Source: Parasulfuritortus sp.
Lineage (GTDB): Bacteria; Pseudomonadota; Gammaproteobacteria; Burkholderiales; Thiobacillaceae
Direction of reading: 5' to 3'
Assembly (NCBI GenBank): GCA_031291185.1
Contig: JARLJM010000015.1
Location: 1-45,225, forward strand
DNA: 45,225 nucleotides
The translations under genes were made by a program, and so were the position numbers. The notes below the pieces were generated by a model, which worked only from the letters and a program-made list of their open reading frames with translations, made no database searches and was not told the DNA's origin. Positions 14,924-23,744 of this stretch are shown here, in pieces. Every line of letters starts with the position of its first letter. Positions within the stretch are counted from its first letter, which is position 1.

Positions 14924-17194
14924 TTACTTCGTAAGAGCCATGAACAACTCAGGCAACTTCTCCGGCAACCGCTGGATGTTGTCCACTACCGTGTACTGCC
15001 GCCCAAAGATGTCGCTGACGTATTCGTCGGCCTTGGCGTCGAGGCTGATGCAGTAGGTGAATATCCCGTCGCGGTCGAGTTCTTTGACCGCCTGGCGCGC
15101 ATCCTCGATCAGCAGGCGTTCGTCGTTGATATCCACATCCGAGGGCTGGCCGTCGGTGAGGATCAGCATCAGTTTCTTGTCCGCCTTGCGCGCGCCCAGA
15201 TAGTGCGCACCATGGCGCATCGCGGCACCCATACGGGTCGACCAGCCGGCTTCCATGGCCGCGAGTCGGCCCTTGACGTCGTCGTTCCAATGTTCTGAAA
15301 AACCCTTTAGGTGCAGATAACGCACATCGTGGCGAGTGTTGGAATGGAATCCGCCAATGGCAAAAGGATCGCCCAGCTTTTCGATCGACCAGGCCAGCAG
15401 CGACACCGCTTCCTGGCTCAATTCCAGAATGGTCTGCTCAGAGCCGGCGGCCTTTTCGTTGAGCGATTCGGACAGGTCGAGCAGCAACAGCACGGCGATG
15501 TCGCGGCCGTCGGTGCGGTGGCTCATGTTGATGCGCGGGTCGGGCTGGGAGCCGGACTTGAAGTCGATCAGCGAACGCAGGGCGACATCGAGATCGAGTT
15601 CGCTGCCTTCTTCCTGATAGCGGATACGCACCTTGTCCTGCGGCTTGAGCAGGTCGAGCAGGCGCTTCAAGCGCTTGGCCAGGGCATCGTGCTTTTGCAG
15701 CAGGCGGTCGATGTCGGTCGGGTTGCCCGAGGGGTGCAGCGACTCGTAGACGCTGACCCAGTCTGGCCGGAAGGTCTGGGTCTTGTAGTCCCATTCCGGG
15801 TAGTGGCGCGGCGGCAGGCCCTTGATTTCCTCGTCCGGCTCCAGCTTGCGCTTCTCATCAAAGGCTTCTTCCTCGTCGCCTTCCTCGATGAATTTCCACA
15901 TCTGGCGGTTGTCATCGCGGTAGTCGATCACTGTGTCGTCGAACCAGACCTTGGCCAACTGGTCGCTCTGACGCCGACTGCGGGTGACGTAGGCGAGAGC
16001 GAGGTCGGCAATGTCGGAAGTGCTGGATTCACCCTCTGCCAGGGCTGCGTGAAAGCGCCCGACAAAATCGAGCAGCAGCGGATCGGTGTAGCCGTGATCC
16101 GGGTCGATGAAGGCGCGCGACAGCATGGCCAAGCGGTGGCGCAGGCAGGACGTGGTTTCGGGGTCGCAGGCGCCTTCGACCGGCTTCGGATGCAGGGCCA
16201 GAAACAGTTCGCGCAAACCGGGGAATTCGCGGCAAAGCAGCGTCTCGATCCGGCAGTCTTCGAAGAACTCGACCGCCATGCGCTGGAACGGGCTCCAGTT
16301 GTCGGCGATCTGGGCCTTGGTCCAGCGCCGGTGGCCGACCATGTGGGCAAGTACGGCCCGGTAGCGGTCGATGCCGGCGATCTCGCCAGCGTCGTCGAAC
16401 ACGTCCGGCACGCGCAAACCGAGCTTGTCGTAATACGGTATCGGCTTGCGGATCTCGTCGAAGGCGGTGGAGTACGGTACCAGATGGTCACTGTCCTGCC
16501 ACAGCGCGCGCAGGTAAAGGTCCAGCTTGCGTTCCACATCGGCAAAAAGGGTGCCGTGGCGTTCGCGTTGCAGCACGGCACGGCTGTCGGCGGATTCGAG
16601 GGCGAAATATTCGCGCTGCCGTTCCGGGTGGTTGTTGTAGTTGCGGATGCCGTATTCGGCCCAGTTCTTCAGGCCGCCCAGGCTGAGCATGTCGAGCAGG
16701 CGCGGTGCCTGTTCGGTAAAGGCAGGCAGGCCGGGACTTTCGAACGTGGTGTGATGGCCGTGGATGGAGCCGGTGGTCCGGGTCATCAGATCGAGGCAGA
16801 GGTCGAGGTAATGCTGCATCTGCTCGCGCGAATGCAGGCGGCGGGCCACGGCGGCCAGGGTCTGCAGGAAGGGCGCAATGGCCTTGCCGTTGGGCGACTT
16901 CTGCATTTTCATGACGAAGGCCATGACGTCGGTCAGTACGGCCTCCTCGGCCAGCGCCTTGACCACCGAGGGCCACTCTTCCAGGAACACCAGCATGGGC
17001 TCGACACCGCGGCCCAGCTTGCCGAGCAGGCGGGCGGCATCGAGGTAGTGGTAGATTTCTTCGCGGGTCAGGACCGCCAGGGCCTCGGCCATGACGTCCT
17101 CGAAGACGGCCTCGACCTGCGGGAAGCGGGTGTCGACCTGGGCCCAGTAGGCCTTCATCAACGGGTGCTGGTATTCGGTTTCAGCTTCGCTCAT
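14924..17194 (-). CDS. cbbO: CbbO, VWA-domain RuBisCO activase subunit (form II set)
   Basis: 756 residues with no membrane segment. The C-terminal von Willebrand factor A domain (about 560-756) has the metal-ion site D-L-S-E-S in LLLLDLSESLNEK, the threonine loop STRMGAAMRHG and the aspartate in LILTDGQPSD. The long N-terminal helical region is typical of CbbO and NorD. CbbO is the adaptor that docks the CbbQ AAA+ ring to inhibited RuBisCO and helps remove bound sugar phosphates. It follows cbbQ2 and cbbM on the same strand, so it probably serves the form II enzyme. A REP-like element of about 70 bases separates it from cbbQ2. It is distinct from the second cbbO at 21398-23737. Confidence 0.92.
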   Translation of the reverse strand: MSEAETEYQHPLMKAYWAQVDTRFPQVEAVFEDVMAEALAVLTREEIYHYLDAARLLGKLGRGVEPMLVFLEEWPSVVKALAEEAVLTDVMAFVMKMQKSPNGKAIAPFLQTLAAVARRLHSREQMQHYLDLCLDLMTRTTGSIHGHHTTFESPGLPAFTEQAPRLLDMLSLGGLKNWAEYGIRNYNNHPERQREYFALESADSRAVLQRERHGTLFADVERKLDLYLRALWQDSDHLVPYSTAFDEIRKPIPYYDKLGLRVPDVFDDAGEIAGIDRYRAVLAHMVGHRRWTKAQIADNWSPFQRMAVEFFEDCRIETLLCREFPGLRELFLALHPKPVEGACDPETTSCLRHRLAMLSRAFIDPDHGYTDPLLLDFVGRFHAALAEGESSTSDIADLALAYVTRSRRQSDQLAKVWFDDTVIDYRDDNRQMWKFIEEGDEEEAFDEKRKLEPDEEIKGLPPRHYPEWDYKTQTFRPDWVSVYESLHPSGNPTDIDRLLQKHDALAKRLKRLLDLLKPQDKVRIRYQEEGSELDLDVALRSLIDFKSGSQPDPRINMSHRTDGRDIAVLLLLDLSESLNEKAAGSEQTILELSQEAVSLLAWSIEKLGDPFAIGGFHSNTRHDVRYLHLKGFSEHWNDDVKGRLAAMEAGWSTRMGAAMRHGAHYLGARKADKKLMLILTDGQPSDVDINDERLLIEDARQAVKELDRDGIFTYCISLDAKADEYVSDIFGRQYTVVDNIQRLPEKLPELFMALTK

Positions 17195-17212
17195 ATCGCA
17201 GCCAACCTCGGT

Positions 17213-17280
17213 TGTCGCTCCCGCGAAGGCGGGAGCCCAGTTTCGTCTAGCCTGGATTCCCGCCTGCGCGGGAATGACGG
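17213..17280. repeat. REP-like double-hairpin repeat, copy 1
   Basis: Two GC-rich palindromes, CCCGCgaagGCGGG and ATTCCCGCctGCGCGGGAAT, flank a short spacer containing CCAG. It fills the gap between cbbQ2 and cbbO2. The same pattern recurs at 27687-27754 and 31890-31955. It is probably a bacterial interspersed repeat and may influence mRNA stability between the two genes. Confidence 0.75.
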
Positions 17281-17284
17281 CAAC

Positions 17285-18088
17285 TCAAACAAAAACAGCG
17301 TCGATGGCGTGATCCAGCGTCTCTCGGATGTCGGCGTCGTCGGTGATCGGACGCACCAACGCCATGCGGCAGGCATCGTTGGGCGACACGCCGTCCTTGA
17401 TCAGGGTGGCGGCGTAGACCAGCAAACGGGTCGAGATGCCCTCGTCGAGACCATGGCCCTTGAGGTTGCGCGCAGTCTGGCCGATCTTCACCAGCTTGCC
17501 GGCGGTGGCTTCGTCGAGGCCAGTTTCCTTGGCCAGGATTGTGGTTTCGAGCGCGGCTTCCGGATAGTCGAAATCGAAACCGGTGAAGCGCTGCTTGGTC
17601 GACTGCTTCAAGTCCTTCATCAGCGACTGGTAGCCGGGGTTGTAGGAGATGACCAGCTGGAAGTCGGGATGCGCCTCGATCAGCTCGCCCTTCTTGTCCA
17701 GCGGCAGGGTGCGGCGGTGGTCGGTCAGCGGGTGGATGACCACGGTGGTGTCCTGGCGCGCTTCGACGATTTCATCGAGGTAGCAGATGGCGCCGATGCG
17801 TGCAGCGGTGGTTAGCGGACCATCCAGCCAGCGGGTGCCGTTGGCATCCAGAAGATAGCGACCGACCAGATCGGACGCGGTCATGTCCTCGTTACAGGCC
17901 ACAGTGATCAGCGGCTTGCCCAGTTTCCAGGCCATGTATTCGACGAAACGCGACTTGCCGCAGCCCGTCGGGCCCTTGACCATGACCGGCAGGCGGTTGC
18001 GGTAAGCAGCTTCATACAGGGCGACCTCGTTGCCCTGGGCCTGGTAGTAGGGTTCCTTCTTGACGAGGTATTGGTTCTTGTCGGTCAT
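17285..18088 (-). CDS. cbbQ: CbbQ, AAA+ RuBisCO activase ATPase (form II set)
   Basis: 267 residues of the MoxR/CbbQ/NirQ AAA+ group. Walker A GPTGCGKS lies at about residues 38-45. Walker B is [25 protein letters not shown] follows, including the sensor asparagine region. CbbQ forms a hexamer that uses ATP to remodel inhibited RuBisCO through CbbO. The start was set at MTDKNQYLV, with GGAG nine bases upstream. The gene follows cbbM after a gap that contains a terminator-like hairpin and a palindromic element, so it is probably expressed at lower level than cbbM. It is very similar to the second CbbQ at 23745-24548. Confidence 0.93.
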   Translation of the reverse strand: MTDKNQYLVKKEPYYQAQGNEVALYEAAYRNRLPVMVKGPTGCGKSRFVEYMAWKLGKPLITVACNEDMTASDLVGRYLLDANGTRWLDGPLTTAARIGAICYLDEIVEARQDTTVVIHPLTDHRRTLPLDKKGELIEAHPDFQLVISYNPGYQSLMKDLKQSTKQRFTGFDFDYPEAALETTILAKETGLDEATAGKLVKIGQTARNLKGHGLDEGISTRLLVYAATLIKDGVSPNDACRMALVRPITDDADIRETLDHAIDAVFV

Positions 18089-18110
18089 CCTGTGCTCCGT
18101 GTGTGGGCCA

Positions 18111-18150
18111 TGTAGGAGTGCGCTTTCGCGCACGGGAGCGCACTCCTACA
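18111..18150. repeat. Perfect 14-base-arm palindrome between cbbM and cbbQ2
   Basis: TGTAGGAGTGCGCT (18111-18124) is exactly mirrored by AGCGCACTCCTACA (18137-18150) around a 12-base centre. The GTAGGAG core resembles repeats common in proteobacterial intergenic regions. It lies 13 bases downstream, in transcription order, of the cbbM terminator-like hairpin and just before the cbbQ2 ribosome binding site. Confidence 0.7.
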
Positions 18151-18163
18151 AGGTCCTGAGAAG

Positions 18164-18195
18164 AAAAAACGCCCCCAGCGAACCGGGGGCGTTTT
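18164..18195 (-). terminator. Rho-independent-type hairpin after cbbM
   Basis: CGCCCCC and GGGGGCG form a GC-rich stem with A's on one side and T's on the other (AAAAAA...GCGTTTT), 28 bases after the cbbM stop. It is likely to cut most transcripts before cbbQ2, giving far more RuBisCO than activase. Confidence 0.8.
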
Positions 18196-18222
18196 GCATT
18201 TCAGCTAAAGCTGCGCACCCGA

Positions 18223-19602
18223 TTACTTGTGCACGCCCAGCTTTTCACGCCAGCCCGGGTACAGCTTGTCGGCATCCTTGGGGAAGGATTCGAAGGCGCG
18301 GGCGAATTCCTTGTGCTCCTTGGCGTACTCGATCGGGTCGGCACCAGCCAGCCAGCACTCGTACGACTGACGCAGGGAGATCGCGCCGGCAGCCGGGCTG
18401 TCGATGTGGCCGTAGGAGCCGCCACCGGCGGTGTTGATGACGTTGCCGTGACCCAGGTTCTCGAAGAAGCCGGGCAGACGCAGTGCGTTCATGCCGCCGG
18501 AGATGATCGGGGTGGTGGGCTTCATGCCGTACCACTTCTGGAAGTAGACCGGGCCCTGGCACTCGTCGCGCTCGATCATGTAGGCGATGACCTTGTCGTC
18601 GCCTTCGCCTTCCATCTTGCCGTAGCCCATGGTGCCGACGTGGATGCCGGAAGCGCCTTGCAGACGGCTCATCTTGGCCAGCACGAAAGCGGTATAGCCG
18701 CGCTTGGCGCTGGGGGAGGTGACGGCGCCGTGGCCGGCACGGTGGTAGTGCAGGTACTGGTTGGGGTACTGACGACGGGCGGTGGTGACCATGCCCGGGC
18801 CGCCAACGTAACCGTCGACCAGGAAGGCCAGCTTGTCGGCGTCGGGACCGAAGGTTTCCAGGCCGAAGTCGGCGCGGGCCATCATTTCGTAGTGGTCGTC
18901 AGCCGTGATGTTCAGGGAGAAGATCTTGGCCTGGCCGGTTTCATCCTGAGCGCGCTTCATGGAGTCATACACCAGCGGCAGCACTTTCTTCAGCGGGCAG
19001 AACACCTGGTTGCCTTGCGGCTCGTCGTTCTTGATGAAGTCGCCGCCCAGCCAGAACTGGTAGGCCGCCTTGGCGAACGGCTCGGGACGCAGACCCAGCT
19101 TCGGCTTGATGATGGTGCCGGAGATATAGCCGCCGTTCTGCATCGGGCGACCCAGGATGCGCCACAGATTGCTGATGTCCACCATCGGGCCGTCGAACAT
19201 CTGGATGCAACGCTCAGGCATGTAGAAATCGATCATCTTGGCGTGTTCGATGTCGCCCATGCCCTGGTTGTTACCAATGGCCAGGGTCAGGAAGGAAACC
19301 AGCATGAAGCGGCCGTCGGTGACATTGCGGTCGAACAGCTCGATCGGGTAGGCGATCCGCATGTCTTCGGTGGCTTCGTCGATCAGGTAAACCAGGGCGT
19401 CAACGCCCTTGGTGAAATCGTCGGTGGTGGACACTTCCACGTTGGTGCCAGTCGAGGACTCGGCAGCAAAGTGCGCAGCGGCTTCGAGGTAGCCAGTGCC
19501 GGCCTTGGGCTTCATCTTGTAGGCGACCAGGATGTGCTTGCCACCCTTGATCAGGTCTTCTTCCTTCAGGCTCAGGTCGGAATAACGTGCTGATTGATCC
19601 AT
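18223..19602 (-). CDS. cbbM: RuBisCO form II large subunit
   Basis: 459 residues, full length for form II. Active-site landmarks: [11 protein letters not shown] with its first lysine, [11 protein letters not shown] with the carbamylated lysine and metal ligands, [10 protein letters not shown], loop-6 lysine in [11 protein letters not shown], and the phosphate-binding [11 protein letters not shown]. RuBisCO fixes CO2 on ribulose 1,5-bisphosphate in the Calvin cycle. Form II enzymes have low CO2 specificity and suit high-CO2, low-oxygen conditions; no small subunit is needed. It is followed by cbbQ2 and cbbO2, and is divergent from cbbR2, which is the likely regulator. The start is supported by an AAGGAGC ribosome binding site. 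Confidence 0.98.
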   Translation of the reverse strand: MDQSARYSDLSLKEEDLIKGGKHILVAYKMKPKAGTGYLEAAAHFAAESSTGTNVEVSTTDDFTKGVDALVYLIDEATEDMRIAYPIELFDRNVTDGRFMLVSFLTLAIGNNQGMGDIEHAKMIDFYMPERCIQMFDGPMVDISNLWRILGRPMQNGGYISGTIIKPKLGLRPEPFAKAAYQFWLGGDFIKNDEPQGNQVFCPLKKVLPLVYDSMKRAQDETGQAKIFSLNITADDHYEMMARADFGLETFGPDADKLAFLVDGYVGGPGMVTTARRQYPNQYLHYHRAGHGAVTSPSAKRGYTAFVLAKMSRLQGASGIHVGTMGYGKMEGEGDDKVIAYMIERDECQGPVYFQKWYGMKPTTPIISGGMNALRLPGFFENLGHGNVINTAGGGSYGHIDSPAAGAISLRQSYECWLAGADPIEYAKEHKEFARAFESFPKDADKLYPGWREKLGVHK

Positions 19603-19702
19603 GCTGCGCTCCTTCGTTGACTGTTTATGTAAATTGAGGGGAAAACCGTAACTGGCTGAATAACCCCGCTTGAAACTGGGTCGGACTATACTCGCGCCAA
19701 CC

Positions 19703-19752
19703 CATAAGCAATATTCACAATTTTTTATGACTACGATAAGACTTGGCTTATG
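19703..19752. promoter_or_regulatory. LysR-type binding region between cbbM and cbbR2
   Basis: TTAT-N7-ATAA is perfect at 19725-19739 and fits the T-N11-A rule for LysR regulators. An outer inverted pair, CATAAGC (19703-19709) and GCTTATG (19746-19752), frames it symmetrically. The site lies in the 158-base divergent gap, close to cbbR2, as expected for autoregulation plus activation of cbbM. Confidence 0.65.
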
Positions 19753-19760
19753 ATAAAACC

Positions 19761-20669
19761 ATGCTGCACCTGACCCTCCGCCAACTCCAGGTCTTCGAAT
19801 CCGCCGCCCGGCACCTGTCCTTCTCGCGCGCCGCGAAGGAACTGCATCTGTCCCAGCCCGGCGTGTCTATGCAGATCAAGCAACTGGAAGAAACCGTCGG
19901 ACACCCGCTGTTCGAGCAATTGGGCAAGAAGATGTTTCTGACCGAGGTCGGCCGCGAGGTGCTGCGCGCCAGCCAGGCCATCGCCCAGCAACTGGTCGAC
20001 CTGGAAGACACGCTGGACGATTTGCGCGGCTTGAAGCAGGGCACGCTCACCGTCGGCGTGGTCAGCACAGTGAGCTATTTCGCCATCCGCCTGATCAGCC
20101 AGTTCCGTCAGGAACATCCGGAGGTACGCATCACCCTGAACGTGGTCAACCGGGAAACCCTGCTCGAACAGTTGGCCAACAACGAGGTCGACCTCGCCCT
20201 GATGGGCCAGCCGCCGGTCGGGCACGATCTGGAGTCAACGCCGTTCATGGAAAACCCGCTGGTGGTGATCGCGCCGTTCAGCCATCCGCTGGCGAAGAAG
20301 AAGAACATCCCGCTGACCCGCATCGCGGAAGAAGATTTCGTCGCCCGCGAAACCGGCTCCGGCACCCGCAGCGCCACCGAAGCCTTCTTCCAGTCGCACG
20401 GCCTGGTGCTGAAGGCGGCGATGGCGATGAACAAGAACGAAGCCATCAAGCAGGCGGTCGAGGCCGGCCTCGGCCTGGGCGTGGTGTCACGTCACACGGT
20501 GACGCTGGAACTGGCTGCGCGTCGGCTGACTTCGCTCGATGTCGAAGGCTTCCCGATCCGCCGTCAGTGGCATCTGGTGCATCGCCAGAACAAGCACTTC
20601 TCCCAGGCTGCGAGCGCATTCGCACAATTCGTCCTGACCCAGGCCGCGCGCACGGCCGGGTATCTCTGA
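19761..20669 (+). CDS. cbbR: CbbR, LysR-type regulator of the form II operon
   Basis: 302 residues. An N-terminal winged helix-turn-helix ([36 protein letters not shown]) is followed by a LysR effector-binding domain from about residue 95. The CbbR-typical MGQPP (about residue 155) and [16 protein letters not shown] are present. CbbR proteins activate Calvin-cycle operons in response to metabolites. The start was set at MLHLTLRQL; a TTG six codons upstream is in frame but lacks support. It is divergent from cbbM and sits beside a 136-residue unknown protein 11 bases downstream. A second CbbR with the same layout lies at 26614-27528. Confidence 0.93.
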   Translation: MLHLTLRQLQVFESAARHLSFSRAAKELHLSQPGVSMQIKQLEETVGHPLFEQLGKKMFLTEVGREVLRASQAIAQQLVDLEDTLDDLRGLKQGTLTVGVVSTVSYFAIRLISQFRQEHPEVRITLNVVNRETLLEQLANNEVDLALMGQPPVGHDLESTPFMENPLVVIAPFSHPLAKKKNIPLTRIAEEDFVARETGSGTRSATEAFFQSHGLVLKAAMAMNKNEAIKQAVEAGLGLGVVSRHTVTLELAARRLTSLDVEGFPIRRQWHLVHRQNKHFSQAASAFAQFVLTQAARTAGYL

Positions 20670-20680
20670 AGGGAACCCGA

Positions 20681-21091
20681 ATGGAAATCACCATCTACCG
20701 CGACCCGCCCTTGGCACACGAGGAGCGGCTATTGCCGGCAACCACCTACAATCTCGCCCATACCCTGCTCTCGCGCAGCAACGGCGCATTGTTCGTGCCG
20801 GTCCGCAGCATGCAGTTCCTGGCCATCGTGGATGCCGAGGAGATCGTCTTCGTCGACCATGAGCACAAGAGCCTGGCCGTGCTGGCCTGGCAGCACTTCA
20901 GGCCCCAGGCTCGCGCCTCGCTCGACCAGCCGGTGCCTTATGAAGCGGTGTATTACCGGGATGACGGCGCCGAGATCATGCGGCGCATGCAGGCTGAATT
21001 TCCCAAGGCGCTGACCACACTGGCCGACAAGGAACGCCCGGACGGACCGGCCAGTGTGTTGAAGTTCGAGCGCAAGACCGTGGCGGACTGA
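20681..21091 (+). CDS. Unknown 136-residue protein following cbbR2
   Basis: Starts at MEITIYRDPPLAHEE, 11 bases after the cbbR2 stop with GAAGGGAA upstream, so probably co-transcribed with cbbR2. No signal peptide or membrane segment. A beta-rich middle (ALFVPVRSMQFLAIVDAEEIVFVD) is followed by a segment VLAWQHFRPQARASL and a charged C-terminus. I do not recognise the family. Its stop abuts the stop of the convergent 98-residue gene. The position between two cbb operons suggests a role in carbon fixation, but only by location. Confidence 0.75.
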   Translation: MEITIYRDPPLAHEERLLPATTYNLAHTLLSRSNGALFVPVRSMQFLAIVDAEEIVFVDHEHKSLAVLAWQHFRPQARASLDQPVPYEAVYYRDDGAEIMRRMQAEFPKALTTLADKERPDGPASVLKFERKTVAD

Positions 21092-21388
21092 TTACTCGTC
21101 GTCGCCCAGTTCCGGATCCCAGCCCTTGGCGCGGGCAGCTTCGGTTGCGCGCGCGTAGATATCGGCGTGACGCTGGCGCAATTCGGGCGGCAGGCGACTG
21201 GGCAGGCCGGCGTACTTGTCCCATTCCACCTGCACCTTGTCCATCAGGTTCTGCATGCGGCCGAGCTCCCAGCCGGTGCAGTCCTCCGTTTCCGGGATGA
21301 AGCCGAACACCCAGCCGTCGAGCACGATGCGGCCGAGCTGGGTGATGCCGTGGTGGTCCTGGTTGAAGCCGACGTAGGTGTTTTGCAT
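21092..21388 (-). CDS. Unknown 98-residue protein at the end of the form I cbb operon
   Basis: Starts at MQNTYVGFNQDHHGITQLGR, nine bases after the cbbO1 stop, so very likely the fifth gene of the cbbLSQO transcript. The N-terminal half carries GRIVLDGWVFGFIPETEDCTG and the C-terminal half is helical and charged (LPPELRQRHADIYARATEAA). No signal peptide, membrane segment or known motif was recognised. Operon position after CbbO suggests an accessory role with RuBisCO or its activase. Confidence 0.8.
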   Translation of the reverse strand: MQNTYVGFNQDHHGITQLGRIVLDGWVFGFIPETEDCTGWELGRMQNLMDKVQVEWDKYAGLPSRLPPELRQRHADIYARATEAARAKGWDPELGDDE

Positions 21389-21397
21389 GATCCGTTT

Positions 21398-23737
21398 CTA
21401 TCTGGTGAGTCCGGCATAAAGCAGCGGGAGCTTCTCCGGCAACCGTTGCACATGGTCGACGACCATGTAGTTCTTCTGACCGAAGATGCGCGAGACGTAA
21501 TTATCCGCCCTTGGGTCCAGGCTCATGCAATAGGTTGTCACGCCGTATCGGGCAATTTCCTCCACCGCCTTCTTCGTATCCATGCGCAGGTATTGCGGGT
21601 CGCGCACGTCGATGTCGGCGGGCTCGCCGTCGGTGATGACAATGAGCAGCTTCTTCGCCGAGCGTTGCAGTTTCAGGTGATGACCGGCGTGGCGGACGGC
21701 CGCACCCATGCGGGTCGAGAGCTGGCCGGTCATGCCGGCGAGGCGGGCCTTCGGTTCGTCGTCCCAGTGCTGATCAAAATCCTTGAACCGGTAGTAGTCG
21801 ACATCGTGACGGCCATCCGAGCAGAAACCATGAATGGCAAATGGGTCGCCGACCTTGTTGATCGCGTCGGCGAGCAGCACGCAGGCCTGCTGGGTCAGTT
21901 CGCGCACCGAATACTCCTGGTCCTGGACCTTGTCGTTGGTCGACTCGGACAGGTCGAGCAGCACCAGGATCGAGAAGTCGCGCGTTTTCCGGATCGAACG
22001 CATCATGATGCGCGGGTCGGGCTGGTTGCCCAGGCGGATGTCGGTGAAGCTCTGGATGGCCGCGTTGATGTCGATCTCATCGCCGTCTTCCAGTTTGCGG
22101 ATGCGCTGCACGCCCTGAGGCTGCATGGCGTCGAGCAGGAATTTCATGCGGTGGATTTCGCGCTTGTACTGCGCGACGATGGCGTCGATGACCTGCAGGT
22201 CGCCGGCCTTGGCGCGCTTTTCCAGCACCGTGGCCCAGGCCGGGCGCTCGAGCTGGATCTGGTAATCCCACTCGGAATAGTGGAATGGGTCGGATACCGG
22301 TTCCTTGCCTTCCAGCTCGTTGAAGCTCTTGCCCATGTCTTCATAGGGATACAACTCGGTGCCGAGCACCCAGATTTCCTCGGCATCCTCGCCGGCGGTC
22401 TCGACGTCGATCTCGTTCGCCATTTCCATGACGCTGACGTATTTGCGCACCTGCTTGACGCTGTCGTAGCCGGCGCCGGCCGCCTTGTCGAAGTCGAACT
22501 CTTCGAATTCCCAGAAGTAGCGGTTGTCGTCGCGATAGGGCGCGGTCAGCACATCTCTGCGCGGATTGAAGGCGATCTTCTTCTGGCCGAGGCTGTGCGC
22601 CAGCTGCACGCCGATTTCCCAGGACGTGTGGTTGCTGTCGAGACGATCCTGCGCATTGGCGAACAGTACGCGCGCTTCGCCAATCCACGGATCGTTGTCC
22701 TGGTACGTGTCGTCGAGCAGGGCTCGGGCGAGGCGGTTGAGGTAATCGCCCACGCTGGCATTCATGTCCGGCGTGGCGCTGTGCAGCTTGCGCCAGAGCA
22801 GTTTCAGGCCGGGGAAGCGCCTGATCGACAGGGTTTCGACGCGGGCGTCCTCGATCACCGAGATCACTGCCATCTGCATCGGGTTGAGCGCCTCGGCGGA
22901 GATCGGCTGCAGGGTTTCGACGATGTGGGCGGCGCAGTGGGCGGCGGTAGCGCGGTACAACTCCAGGCCGGCGACCTTGCCTTCAGGACTGTCGAAGTCA
23001 TCGAACGCATCGGGCAGATGCAGCAGGTAGTCCTCGATATACGGCCGATAGCCTTCGCGCGATTCAAAGTCGCCCGAGGTCGGACGCATGAAGAAGTCGC
23101 GGGCCCAGAGCGCGCGCAGGTACATATTGATGCGCCGCTGCACGTCGACCAGCAGCGTACCCTTGCGCTCCTTCTGCATCATCGCCAGCGACTCTTTCGA
23201 CTCCAGGCTGAAGTAGCGGATCTGCTCCTCGTAGTTGGTGCGGTGCGCATGCGCGCCCCACAGCGCCCAGCGGCGCAGGCCGCCCAGCGTCAGCTGCTGG
23301 AACAGGGTTTCCAGCTTGTCCAGCATCGGCCTCACGCCGCGCGGCGCCTGCGCGATCAGGGTGTTGATGAACTGGAGGTAGCTGAGGAACAACTGTGCGT
23401 CGGCAAGCCGATTGGCGGCCGTAGGCGCAGTGGCGAGCAGCAGTTCGATCACCGCGCCGGAGGTCTTTGAGGCCAGCATCAGCGAGGCGGTGGCCAGATC
23501 GGCAATCACGTCCTCGCCAACTTCCTTGGCGACGTGCGGCGCTTGCTCGATCCAGGTTTCGACCAGGGTATCGCCCCGGCCAAGACCGCGAATCGCCGCG
23601 GCGCCTTTCAGGTAGTTATCCAGCCCGCGCGCCGAAAAGATCTTGGCCGCGTCGTGCCAGTTGGCTTCCAGAGCCTGCCGGCTGTGGGGCGACAGGTCCT
23701 GCAGAAGTTCGGCGTAGTCGACGAGGTTGACCGACAT
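21398..23737 (-). CDS. cbbO: CbbO, VWA-domain RuBisCO activase subunit (form I set)
   Basis: 779 residues, soluble. The C-terminal VWA domain carries the MIDAS motif D-L-S-E-S in LVLLDLSESTNDK, STRMGAAVRHAG, and VITDGEPADIDV. The N-terminal 550 residues are helical, with several short blocks shared with the other CbbO (for example YRDDNRYFWEF and the C-terminal LPEKLPLLYAGLT). It should act as the substrate adaptor between CbbQ1 and form I RuBisCO. It starts seven bases after cbbQ1, with the unknown 98-residue gene after it. An acidic region around residues 430-460 (ETAGEDAEEIWVLGTELYP) is not obvious in the form II paralogue. Confidence 0.93.
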   Translation of the reverse strand: MSVNLVDYAELLQDLSPHSRQALEANWHDAAKIFSARGLDNYLKGAAAIRGLGRGDTLVETWIEQAPHVAKEVGEDVIADLATASLMLASKTSGAVIELLLATAPTAANRLADAQLFLSYLQFINTLIAQAPRGVRPMLDKLETLFQQLTLGGLRRWALWGAHAHRTNYEEQIRYFSLESKESLAMMQKERKGTLLVDVQRRINMYLRALWARDFFMRPTSGDFESREGYRPYIEDYLLHLPDAFDDFDSPEGKVAGLELYRATAAHCAAHIVETLQPISAEALNPMQMAVISVIEDARVETLSIRRFPGLKLLWRKLHSATPDMNASVGDYLNRLARALLDDTYQDNDPWIGEARVLFANAQDRLDSNHTSWEIGVQLAHSLGQKKIAFNPRRDVLTAPYRDDNRYFWEFEEFDFDKAAGAGYDSVKQVRKYVSVMEMANEIDVETAGEDAEEIWVLGTELYPYEDMGKSFNELEGKEPVSDPFHYSEWDYQIQLERPAWATVLEKRAKAGDLQVIDAIVAQYKREIHRMKFLLDAMQPQGVQRIRKLEDGDEIDINAAIQSFTDIRLGNQPDPRIMMRSIRKTRDFSILVLLDLSESTNDKVQDQEYSVRELTQQACVLLADAINKVGDPFAIHGFCSDGRHDVDYYRFKDFDQHWDDEPKARLAGMTGQLSTRMGAAVRHAGHHLKLQRSAKKLLIVITDGEPADIDVRDPQYLRMDTKKAVEEIARYGVTTYCMSLDPRADNYVSRIFGQKNYMVVDHVQRLPEKLPLLYAGLTR

Positions 23738-23744
23738 TTTCAGC

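Noticed and set aside
14844-15056. Rightward ORF of 70 codons beginning MNHSILSMKSQ
   Set aside because: More than half of it is antisense to the cbbO2 C-terminus and it has no clear ribosome binding site.
15311-17815. Open frame of about 834 codons opposite cbbO2 and cbbQ2
   Set aside because: It is antisense to two clear genes, crosses the repeat between them and resembles no protein. Long antisense frames are usual in GC-rich DNA.
18229-19593. Open frame of about 454 codons opposite cbbM
   Set aside because: Fully antisense to form II RuBisCO; rich in H, V, G and A, as expected for a shadow frame.
18223-19602. cbbM as a RuBisCO-like protein (form IV)
   Set aside because: All catalytic residues including the carbamylated lysine and loop-6 lysine are present, so it is a true form II RuBisCO.
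19603-19742. Possible riboswitch in the cbbM leader
   Set aside because: The gap is accounted for by promoter and LysR-type repeats; no conserved riboswitch core was recognised.
21167-23470. Open frame of about 767 codons opposite cbbO1
   Set aside because: Antisense to a gene with an intact VWA domain; its composition is that of a reverse-frame shadow.
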